NCBI GenBank assembly: GCA_025359945.1
Contig: JANYDD010000026.1
Coordinates: 1 to 34,799 of the forward strand
Length of the DNA: 34,799 nt
DNA from: Bdellovibrio sp.
GTDB taxonomy: Bacteria; Bdellovibrionota; Bdellovibrionia; Bdellovibrionales; Bdellovibrionaceae
Reading direction: 5' to 3'
In this document: piece after piece, positions 1 to 6,062 of the stretch
Position numbering within the stretch: position 1 is the first letter of the stretch
Layout: each line of letters starts with the position of its first letter
The notes under the pieces: model-generated
Databases searched by the model: none
Seen by the model: only the letters and a program-made list of their open reading frames with translations
Told to the model about the DNA's origin: nothing
Program-made: the position numbers and the translations under genes

Positions 1-74
1 ACCGCTTTTACAGCGCGTACTCTCATATCTTCTAGGGTTTGATGGTCTAATTTTCTGCCGTCAGTTTTTTTCAT
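1..74 (-). CDS. IS630-family transposase, N-terminus only (runs off left edge)
   Basis: An ATG on the minus strand opens a frame that stays open to the window edge. It encodes about 24 residues beginning MKKTDGRKLDHQTLEDMRVR. This matches the start of IS630-family transposases, where a basic 'DGRKL.H.TLE..R.RAV' segment begins the helix-turn-helix that binds the terminal repeats. The DDE catalytic domain would lie outside the window. Family assignment comes from this short stretch only. The element probably ends within the next 60 bases, because the neighbouring secreted-protein gene breaks off there. Confidence 0.6.
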   Translation of the reverse strand, partial: MKKTDGRKLDHQTLEDMRVRAVKA

Positions 75-103
75 AACCAATTAAAACATATCTGAAAATT
101 AAA

Positions 104-178
104 TCAATGTTTATGTATACTATCTAACGCACTTATTAATAGTAGGCCCATAAATCGCAGAAAACCTCTGAGGTTCAT
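104..178 (-). pseudogene. Truncated exported-protein gene, signal peptide only
   Basis: A strong Shine-Dalgarno (GCAGGAG, about 5 bases before the ATG) precedes a 24-codon frame. It starts MNLRGFLRFMGLLLISAL and then stops. The first 18 residues look like a Sec signal peptide: a basic start and a leucine-rich core. The rest (DSIHKH) looks like read-through into foreign DNA. The frame lies 52 bases downstream of the fibronectin-III-like gene on the same strand, so it was probably the next gene of that operon. I infer it was cut by the IS630-type element at the left edge. A genuine 24-residue peptide is the alternative. Confidence 0.5.
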
Positions 179-230
179 TTTTCTCCTGCGAATGCAGAGC
201 CAAAGAGGAATCGAGCGATTTATGAACCTC
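163..230 (-). repeat. Competing inverted repeats around a start codon
   Basis: Plus-strand positions 170-178 (gaggttcat) are the exact reverse complement of 222-230 (atgaacctc). Positions 163-168 and 170-175 form a second small palindrome (aacctc-t-gaggtt). On the minus-strand transcript, the 222-230 segment could pair with the first nine bases of the truncated exported gene, including its ATG. Whether this has any regulatory role is unknown. Confidence 0.35.
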
Positions 231-1079
231 CTAGTCATGAAAAAAATCCTTTTTAGATTTTACGAAAAATTGCCTGTCGGCGGGCAAGCTGGGCAATCGC
301 GTAGGCGATTCCGATATCACCCGAATTCGATATTCACGCGTGGGAAGAAAATCAAAAGGGATCTTGGTCGCTTTTTGCCGGCCTTGATAAAAGATCGTCC
401 AATCGCTTTCATCCAGATAACGATAATCAATCTGAATTTTGTAACTGCCTGCCTTTTCAACTGCAGTCCAAGAAAAGTTCGAATCCTGCAATTCGATTTC
501 AAATGGAGGAGGCAATCGATCACCAATAATCATAAAACTAAAAGCTTGGTCACTATTGTCGTACACAACGCCCGAATCACTTCGCGCGGTAACGATCCAG
601 TAATAGGTAATCCCCGACTTCAATTCTATATCGATTTCCTTTTTATCCAAAAGTGCCGTTTTGACTTCGCCGTCGGCAGTCCACAATCGAAAGTAGAATT
701 TTTTTAATCCTGCACGCGCCTTCCAGCGAAACTTAACGATACGGCCACGCTCGGTGGCAGCGATCAGTCTTGCTTCATTCGCGGGCTCTTCGATGACAAG
801 GTCCATGGGCATGGCCTCAAGGGCCATTGGTGCACTCCACTTTCCTACTTTCTGATCTTTTCTAATCGATCTGATGCGAACTTTGTACATACCAATCGGC
901 ACATCCTCGGATAAGTAGGGTTCGGTTTTTTTAAAATTCAGAATCTTTCCGGACTCGTCTTTCAATTCGACTTCGTAACCAGAACTCATGGGTACCGCAT
1001 CCCATTCCATCTCGATTTTTGAAGTCATCTGTGCGGATGCAAAAAAATTAAAAATAAAAAGTAAGAACATCATGGCCAC
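231..1079 (-). CDS. Exported fibronectin-type-III-like protein
   Basis: A 282-residue protein with a short, very hydrophobic start (MAMMFLLFIFNFFASAQ) that fits a Sec signal peptide cleaved after ASA. The mature part looks like three consecutive beta-sandwich repeats of fibronectin-III type. Hallmarks are 'EWDAVPMSSGYEVEL' near residue 25, 'VKFRWKARAGLKKFYFRLW' near 113, and 'FSWTAVEKAGSYKIQI' near 203; each has the Trp-Ala/Lys...Tyr/Phe pattern. No catalytic motif is visible, so a surface or periplasmic binding role is inferred. It overlaps the upstream gene by a few bases. A second ATG at 1075-1073 forms an ATGA overlap with the upstream stop and may be the real start. Confidence 0.6.
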   Translation of the reverse strand: MAMMFLLFIFNFFASAQMTSKIEMEWDAVPMSSGYEVELKDESGKILNFKKTEPYLSEDVPIGMYKVRIRSIRKDQKVGKWSAPMALEAMPMDLVIEEPANEARLIAATERGRIVKFRWKARAGLKKFYFRLWTADGEVKTALLDKKEIDIELKSGITYYWIVTARSDSGVVYDNSDQAFSFMIIGDRLPPPFEIELQDSNFSWTAVEKAGSYKIQIDYRYLDESDWTIFYQGRQKATKIPFDFLPTREYRIRVISESPTRLPSLPADRQFFVKSKKDFFHD

Positions 1080-1435
1080 GTCTTGATCTCAAGAGTCGAC
1101 AGTGGCTTCACAGAATTGGAAGCCATTTTCAATGCCACTTCGAAAGCCTGGGGACGACCCAGCTTTAAACCCTTTTCGCTCATAGCAAATTGGTAAGCAG
1201 TTAAAAAATTTTGCGCCTCTCGTGGACCAAACTGAATAACCCTAAGAGAAATGTGCAGGGCGTCCCAGATGGATAAAAAATATTCGTTGTCGTTACGAAG
1301 TTTTTCATAAAGCTCCCTGAAGGATGCATAAACTCCTGCTTCAAAATAAATATTGTACTGAATTGCTTCTAAAGAAACCTTGAAACAAAGATTCAGCGGA
1401 AGCTGATCTTTTTTGGCGCCTAAACAAAAATCCAA
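1070..1435 (-). CDS. Small protein, paralogue of the upstream exported protein, without signal peptide
   Basis: A 121-residue helical protein that I do not recognise. Its C-terminal half ('AQNFLTAYQFAMSEKGLKL', then 'AFEVALKMAS') follows the same pattern as the C-terminus of the upstream gene product ('VQKNFVEIFQDIYSPEMY', then 'KFAVEMALKLSKE'). The two therefore look like tandem duplicates. Unlike its neighbour it has no signal peptide. The only available start is a TTG without a clear ribosome site, 10 bases after the upstream stop and in the same frame. An ATG just upstream (1440) reads MFWIFV and then stops, so a frameshift that destroyed the signal peptide is possible. Confidence 0.5.
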   Translation of the reverse strand: MDFCLGAKKDQLPLNLCFKVSLEAIQYNIYFEAGVYASFRELYEKLRNDNEYFLSIWDALHISLRVIQFGPREAQNFLTAYQFAMSEKGLKLGRPQAFEVALKMASNSVKPLSTLEIKTWP

Positions 1436-1444
1436 AACATTTTT

Positions 1445-1891
1445 TTAATCTTTTCGAACTGTGCGCGTCGATCCTTTGAACTCTTTGGATAGCTTCAAGG
1501 CCATTTCTACCGCAAATTTATAGTCTTGATTGTACATTTCAGGCGAATAAATGTCTTGAAAGATTTCGACAAAATTCTTTTGCACGTCCTTGGGTAGTTT
1601 TGAAAACTCAAGACAAAAGCGAAGGCTTCCCGCAGAACTTAAGCCCGCTTTTTTTAAAAGCAAGATCACTTCGATAAAACGCTCAGCAGCTCCGTTGCAC
1701 CCTTCCGAGACAATTTCGGCCACTCGCAAATTCTGCTCTTCTGTTGTTGGAACTTCTTTTTGTTCTTTCAGAAATTCATAAGTACGAATCAATTCTGGCG
1801 TTGAATCGCAAAAATCAAAATGAACGTCTTCTTGTGCCCAAGCCCACGGGCCGATTAACGTAACAACGCCGCTTAAAAAAAATGTTTTCAT
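1445..1891 (-). CDS. Small exported protein of unknown function
   Basis: A 148-residue protein starting with a typical Sec signal peptide (MKTFFLSGVVTLIGPWAWAQ, likely cleaved after AWA). The mature part is predominantly helical and has three cysteines, in FDFCDST, SEGCNGA and LRFCLEF. I do not recognise the family. The start is supported by an upstream AAGGGTG. It begins 28 bases after the stop of an outer-membrane-protein remnant on the same strand and is followed by a related protein and the fibronectin-III-like protein. It is thus the first intact member of an operon for envelope proteins. Confidence 0.6.
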   Translation of the reverse strand: MKTFFLSGVVTLIGPWAWAQEDVHFDFCDSTPELIRTYEFLKEQKEVPTTEEQNLRVAEIVSEGCNGAAERFIEVILLLKKAGLSSAGSLRFCLEFSKLPKDVQKNFVEIFQDIYSPEMYNQDYKFAVEMALKLSKEFKGSTRTVRKD

Positions 1892-1919
1892 TTTTTACAC
1901 ACCCTTGCAAAGTGGGGTG

Positions 1920-2120
1920 CTAAAACGACCAGTTCAAAGTCAGCAACAAAACTGTTTCTTTCTGGGTTGGTACCACCATGTAAGACGTTATCGGCGTATA
2001 GATACGCCTTTTATAGTCTTGGTGCCGGTCATAGGTTTCAATGTATCTATGGTCCTTGCAAAGTGGAATCGGTGGCGGATGAATCCTTGTTTTTAAAGTC
2101 CTAGTTTTAATTAAGGGCAG
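1920..2120 (-). pseudogene. C-terminal remnant of an outer-membrane beta-barrel protein
   Basis: The last ~55 residues of this minus-strand frame alternate polar and aromatic/hydrophobic residues and end in 'TVLLLTLNWSF'. A terminal phenylalanine on an amphipathic strand is the classical signal of Gram-negative outer-membrane barrels, recognised by the BamA machinery. The frame stays open further upstream, but through an inverted repeat (2121-2237) and into the ISAs1 element, so that part is not the original gene. There is no start of its own. I infer that the body of the gene was lost when the IS and its flanking DNA rearranged. Confidence 0.5.
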
Positions 2121-2237
2121 AGTGCCAGGCCCTGTTTCCGCAGGCTTCACGCCCAACCAATTTGGAAAAAATTGAATCTCCAGAAAATCAAATTGCAGAT
2201 AAAACGATTCCTTGCACCAAGAAACACGGCCTGGCAC
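2121..2237. repeat. 117-bp element with ~17-bp terminal inverted repeats
   Basis: Positions 2121-2138 (agtgccaggccctgtttc) are repeated in inverse orientation at 2221-2237 (gaaacacggcctggcac). One internal mismatch interrupts the matching arms, with 82 bases between them. The right arm ends exactly at the first base of the ISAs1 element. The layout resembles a MITE or REP-type repeat. No coding sequence can be assigned inside it with confidence. Confidence 0.5.
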
Positions 2238-2256
2238 AGGGTTGACGCATTTAAAA
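2237..2256. repeat. ISAs1 left terminal inverted repeat
   Basis: CAGGGTTGACGCATTTAAAA, matching the right end at 18 of 20 positions in inverse orientation. Confidence 0.8.
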
Positions 2257-2322
2257 GTCGAATGATTACAAGCCTTTAATTTTGTGAAACTATTTTGATT
2301 CAGCTTTGACAAGGAGGTCAAG

Positions 2323-3483
2323 ATGGTGAATCAAGCACAAATGTTAGTCGATCTTTTCGAAAAAATTGAAGACCCCAGAATTGAAAGAAGACGCGCGCAC
2401 AAATTGGTCGATGTTCTTGTGATCACATTTTGCGGCGTATTTTGTGGGTATCGAAGTTGGTATGAGATAGTGGACTTTGCTTCGGTTCGGGAAGACTTTT
2501 TTAGAAGTATTTTAGAATTACCAAATGGAATTCCTTCGCACGATACTTTGAACCGAGTTTTTCAGCTGCTAAATTTTGGTGAGATAAGCAGAATTCTCTC
2601 CGAATGGTTAAGTCATTTTCCGAAAGCAAATGGAGATAAGGATCAGCTCGTTCACATCGATGGAAAGTTTATAAACGGATCAAATAAAAAAAATAATAAT
2701 TCAAGGTCAACGCTTGGAATGGTGTCAGCATTTGCCTCTGAAACTGGAATTTGTTTGGCCTCAGTGATGACTCGCTTGGAAAAAGATCATGGCGAAAAAA
2801 AGTCGATGGAAAAGCTCATTGACGGACTTAACTTAAGAAAGACCATCGTGACAATTGATGCTGCTGGCGCGAGTCCTGAGATCGTTAAAAAAATCGTAAA
2901 ACAAAATGGGAATTATTTAATTGCATTAAAGGCAAATCAGAAAAGCTTTTTAAATCTTTGTGAAAATCATTTTTTAGAGCATGGGAATCACGCGGAGTCC
3001 TTCAGTACAGATGAAAAATCCCATGGCCGTCATGATAACAGAACGTATCAGCAGCTATCGATTCACGATGGCGTATCTCTTGGATTTGCGAAGACATTAA
3101 AAACACAACTTGAAAAATGGCCTGGTATTGAAACGTTAGTTAAAGTCACCAGAAAACGAAAAGTCGGAGGCAATCCGAGTACCGAAAAAGTCCATTACTA
3201 TTTTGGAAGTGTTAAAAAAGACATCCGTGAAATCGGAAACGCGGTTCGTTCACACTGGGCTATTGAAAATAAACTACATTGGATTTTAGACGTTCACTTT
3301 ATGGAAGACCATTGTCGAACTAGGACTGGATACGCTGACGCCAATCTAGCGTTACTGAGAAGACTCGCTATCAGTGTTATGAAAAAAAATAACCCGATGA
3401 ACAAACGCACGAATCTTTTGATGCTCAGATGTTCGATCCGCGACGATTTTTTGCGAGATATGCTATTTAGTTCAGCATTTTAA
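2323..3483 (+). CDS. ISAs1-family DDE transposase
   Basis: A 386-residue, apparently intact transposase that catalyses cut-and-paste movement of the surrounding element. The N-terminal half has the family pattern 'EDPRIERRRAHKLVDVLVI' (residues ~17-35) and 'GIPSHDTLNRVF'. The catalytic core follows: first Asp in 'HIDGK', second Asp in 'VTIDAAGASPEIV', and Glu in 'HWAIENKLHWILDVHF', which is the usual ISAs1 signature. Length is normal for the family. The start is an ATG with a strong AAGGAGG 6 bases upstream. The final Phe codon and stop lie inside the right terminal repeat. No frameshift or internal stop is seen, so it may be active. Confidence 0.92.
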   Translation: MVNQAQMLVDLFEKIEDPRIERRRAHKLVDVLVITFCGVFCGYRSWYEIVDFASVREDFFRSILELPNGIPSHDTLNRVFQLLNFGEISRILSEWLSHFPKANGDKDQLVHIDGKFINGSNKKNNNSRSTLGMVSAFASETGICLASVMTRLEKDHGEKKSMEKLIDGLNLRKTIVTIDAAGASPEIVKKIVKQNGNYLIALKANQKSFLNLCENHFLEHGNHAESFSTDEKSHGRHDNRTYQQLSIHDGVSLGFAKTLKTQLEKWPGIETLVKVTRKRKVGGNPSTEKVHYYFGSVKKDIREIGNAVRSHWAIENKLHWILDVHFMEDHCRTRTGYADANLALLRRLAISVMKKNNPMNKRTNLLMLRCSIRDDFLRDMLFSSAF

Positions 3484-3497
3484 ATGCGTCGGCCCTG
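3478..3497. repeat. ISAs1 right terminal inverted repeat
   Basis: Reads CAGGGCCGACGCATTTAAAA from 3497 inward. It overlaps the last codon and stop of the transposase. Confidence 0.8.
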
Positions 3498-3542
3498 GGC
3501 GGGTCGACTATAGAGCGGCCAACGGATTCACTCTACGAGCAT

Positions 3543-3971
3543 TTGAAAGATGGCTCAATTCAGCTGTCCGCTTCGCCCGATGAAATGACCATTTTCGTTT
3601 TGTTCACCAATGCTGAAGACCAAAGCCAAGTTGATCCTATCGACGTGCTGGCAAGCTTACTTTTTCAAAGTGGCTACGGAGTCCGTATGGATGGAGCAGT
3701 TCCAAGCGTAGAATCAGCCCCTCGGGCCTACGCCAGACATCTGTTGGGTCAGGAATCATTTCGTATAGAAAGAAAAATCAGTTTCGTTGGAATTTTAATA
3801 GGATCATCAGAAACGGATAGTGTTGGGCCTGGTTGTCAACGGGACGACGATGCAAAACCAGTTCGGATCGAAGCTTTGTCAGCGGCTTTGGCGGGATCCT
3901 ACATCAATCTCTGTTCCTCTAAGTTAGACTTGGAGATCAAGGCTCAACTTGTAAAGCAACTGAACTTATAG
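3543..3971 (+). CDS. 3' part of an interrupted gene, unknown protein
   Basis: The frame begins with TTG at 3543 but stays open leftwards across the ISAs1 right end to the transposase stop. The original gene therefore very likely started further upstream and lost its 5' part. About 142 residues remain, acidic and mixed alpha/beta in appearance, with 'MTIFVLFTNAEDQSQVDP' and 'RKISFVGILIGSSETDS' as possible strands. I do not recognise the family. It lies on the opposite strand to the barrel remnant at the other side of the IS, so the two cannot be halves of one gene. A good terminator follows directly. No ribosome site precedes the TTG. Confidence 0.45.
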   Translation: MKDGSIQLSASPDEMTIFVLFTNAEDQSQVDPIDVLASLLFQSGYGVRMDGAVPSVESAPRAYARHLLGQESFRIERKISFVGILIGSSETDSVGPGCQRDDDAKPVRIEALSAALAGSYINLCSSKLDLEIKAQLVKQLNL

Positions 3972-3979
3972 TTAGGGAC

Positions 3980-4008
3980 GGGATCGCGGCAAATAAGCGA
4001 TCCCTTTT
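3980..4008 (+). terminator. Rho-independent terminator
   Basis: A perfect 8-bp stem (gggatcgc at 3980-3987 with gcgatccc at 3997-4004), a 9-base loop and TTTTCT directly after. It lies 9 bases past the stop of the interrupted plus-strand gene. The opposite strand lacks a T tract, so it acts in one direction only. Confidence 0.8.
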
Positions 4009-4023
4009 CTAGGAACATCGTTT

Positions 4024-6003
4024 TCAGCGACGCCGACGGTTTGGCGAAAATGGACAATCTCCGGTAGTTTTTTTACGGAAGAAATAGTTTCTGTACCAGG
4101 GCGAAGTTTTTTTCCAAAGCGCGAACCATCCGTCTTTTGGAAAAATATTTACGCGGAAAATGCTGAAAGGGTTTTCGGGCAATGTTGAGCCGCCTTGGTC
4201 TGTGTTGACAGCGAAGACGTACCCGGCTTTCGCGACGAATTCTTCTAAGCGAGCTTCTCGATGTCCGAAGGGGTAGGCGAATGCCACCACAGAAGTCTGG
4301 AATTCTTTTTCCAAATCTTTTTTGGAATTAAAAAGCTCTTGAGAAATTTCTTCATCCGGCAGCTGAAGCAACGATCGGTGAGTGCTACCATGGCTGCCGA
4401 TTTCAAATATTTCAAGATTTAATTTTTTTCGATCTTCGGCGCCAAGAAGTTGCGAAGCTTCGGGATCCTCGCCCAGGTCCCAAAAATTTTTTTGAATTTT
4501 TGAATCTGAAAGTAAAAAAAGACTGGCCTTGAATCCAAATTTTTCCAGCAGTGGTTGCGCATGCGTTAAGTTGTCCAAATAGCCGTCATCAAAAGTAAGT
4601 ACGAAGGGCTTCTTAGGGAATTCATTAAAAGACTTTTTAACCAACCAAAAATCGGCCAGCTGACTCCAGTGCAAGCTGGTCAATCCCCGCCGCTTAAAAA
4701 AGCGCAAATGACTTTCGAAACGCGATTTTGTCACCCAGATTTTGTGCTGGCTTTCTAACTCTTGGATTGGAATTTTGTGATACATCAAGACAGGGATCCA
4801 GTTCGGTGCAAAAAATTCAAACCGCACTCGGCGATAAATTTGCTGAAACTGAAAAAATATTTTTGCCGGTTCAAAATCTTCCGCAAGTAGTAGGTGTAGC
4901 CCTTCTTTGGTTGGCGTGTGCGCATCTGGTCCAATACCGCCGGTGGTGCCGGTTTGGGGCAGGCCGCTTCTTTCGATGCCAGAATTAGAACTTCCGGTTC
5001 GATCAGTGATTTTAATTTTTATAGAATTCGAGATTTGTTGAATTGCCTTTTTCCAATCGACAACTTCCTCGCGAACACCCAATCCGACATCGCCGAAGTT
5101 ACTGGCCAAGCAAGCTTGCCAATTTTCCCACATTGGCCCGTGCCATGTGTTCTCTCCCAGAACAAAAACGTGTGCTCCGCCCAGCGCGGCTTCGATCGCC
5201 ACGCGGCCACCGCCGATCACAAAAGACATCTGTTGAAACCAACTCTGCAAATCAGCCGAAGAATCCTGGTGGACAAATCGCTTCGGGAACTTCGCATGAA
5301 GTTTTGAAATTTGGCTTTTTAGATTTTCAATTTCTAAGTTTGCCGACCCAGAAATTGAACCCGCCCACAATCCCGAACAAATTATTTCAATTTTCAAGTC
5401 CGGAAATTCCGCCAACAGCGACGGAAAAACCTGGGTCACCAGAGCTAGCAATCGTTGCCCTTTGGGACCAGAAGCACGCCCAACCCAGCCCAAATTTAAA
5501 GTTCTTTCAGGAATCGATTTTGATTTGGGCTGCGGCACAGGATTTCGAACTAAACTTAAAACCTTTGGCGAAAAGCCAAATTTATTCTGTAAATCCAGAA
5601 AAATATTCTCACAAACACAGGTGATATGATCGCCAAAACTTTTTTTAATAAAACGCTTTGAATAAGAATAATGCTGGCGCCCGTGAAGAGTCGTTACCAT
5701 CGGCACGCGCAATCCGATTCTGGCTGCGGACGCATGCCGGCTGGCGCCTCGGGAATGGCAATGAAGAATATCGGGCCGTAAATCTTGAATTAGTTTTTTC
5801 AAAAAAAAATAACTTCTGAATTTAGACCTTAGGCCAGCTGGCGACAACGGCCATTGCACTTTATCGCACGCAAAAGGCAGATGAAATTGGTCCGACACCA
5901 CTGTGACGTGGTCGCCCGCGGCTAGCTGTTGCTGAATAAGATGAAACGCAAACACTTCGCTGCCTGTCAGCTCGGTTTGCGTTAGAAAATGAAGCACTCG
6001 CAT
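4024..6003 (-). CDS. Fusion: GT4-type glycosyltransferase + NodB/CE4 polysaccharide deacetylase
   Basis: A 659-residue two-domain protein. Residues 1-~330 form a GT-B glycosyltransferase: N-terminal 'RVLHFLTQTELTGSEVFAF', 'DILHCHSRGASRHA' (~78-91), 'LGWVGRASGPKGQ' (~171-183), and 'GGGRVAIEAALGG' (~264-276), whose Glu271 matches the GT4 nucleotide-sugar motif. A Gly/Thr-rich linker (~333-370) follows. Residues ~400-635 form a carbohydrate-esterase-4 domain: 'PVLMYHKI' (404-411), 'TFDDGY' (470-475; catalytic base and metal Asp), 'SHGSTH' (537-542; metal His pair) and 'AYPFG' (576-580). All CE4 motif 1-3 residues are present. Expected roles are sugar transfer and N-deacetylation in envelope polysaccharide synthesis; acceptor and sugar are unknown. 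It is transcribed divergently from the oligopeptidase gene, 59 bases apart, and no polysaccharide cluster surrounds it. Confidence 0.85.
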   Translation of the reverse strand: MRVLHFLTQTELTGSEVFAFHLIQQQLAAGDHVTVVSDQFHLPFACDKVQWPLSPAGLRSKFRSYFFLKKLIQDLRPDILHCHSRGASRHASAARIGLRVPMVTTLHGRQHYSYSKRFIKKSFGDHITCVCENIFLDLQNKFGFSPKVLSLVRNPVPQPKSKSIPERTLNLGWVGRASGPKGQRLLALVTQVFPSLLAEFPDLKIEIICSGLWAGSISGSANLEIENLKSQISKLHAKFPKRFVHQDSSADLQSWFQQMSFVIGGGRVAIEAALGGAHVFVLGENTWHGPMWENWQACLASNFGDVGLGVREEVVDWKKAIQQISNSIKIKITDRTGSSNSGIERSGLPQTGTTGGIGPDAHTPTKEGLHLLLAEDFEPAKIFFQFQQIYRRVRFEFFAPNWIPVLMYHKIPIQELESQHKIWVTKSRFESHLRFFKRRGLTSLHWSQLADFWLVKKSFNEFPKKPFVLTFDDGYLDNLTHAQPLLEKFGFKASLFLLSDSKIQKNFWDLGEDPEASQLLGAEDRKKLNLEIFEIGSHGSTHRSLLQLPDEEISQELFNSKKDLEKEFQTSVVAFAYPFGHREARLEEFVAKAGYVFAVNTDQGGSTLPENPFSIFRVNIFPKDGWFALWKKTSPWYRNYFFRKKTTGDCPFSPNRRRR

Positions 6004-6062
6004 AACCTAGACCAAAGTGCATTAGGCCTTTGCATTCGTCAAGCCGATGATACCCTTAGAGA

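Larger units (their letters stand above)
2237..3497 (+). mobile_element. ISAs1-family insertion sequence, complete
   Basis: A 1261-bp element bounded by 20-bp imperfect terminal inverted repeats. The left end at 2237 reads CAGGGTTGACGCATTTAAAA; the right end, read inward from 3497, reads CAGGGCCGACGCATTTAAAA, with two mismatches. CAGGG termini and a single transposase gene fit ISAs1-family elements. The family normally makes 8-10 bp target duplications, but the flanking bases (gcctggca on the left, ggcgggtc on the right) do not match. This suggests a deletion or recombination after insertion. Confidence 0.85.

Noticed and set aside
192-707. Long plus-strand open frame over the fibronectin-III-like gene
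   Set aside because: Antisense shadow: no ribosome site, improbable composition, and the minus-strand frame has a signal peptide and domain pattern.
991-1003. ggtaccgcatccc, identical to the start of the 8337 palindrome arm
   Set aside because: It encodes the natural 'WDAVP' of a fibronectin-III repeat and has no second arm, so it is probably chance.
2237-3510. 8-10 bp target-site duplication of the ISAs1 element
   Set aside because: The flanking bases on the two sides do not match in register or within a few bases.
4918-5624. Overlapping plus-strand frames inside the glycosyltransferase gene
   Set aside because: Antisense shadows; the minus-strand frame carries the conserved GT4 and CE4 motifs throughout.
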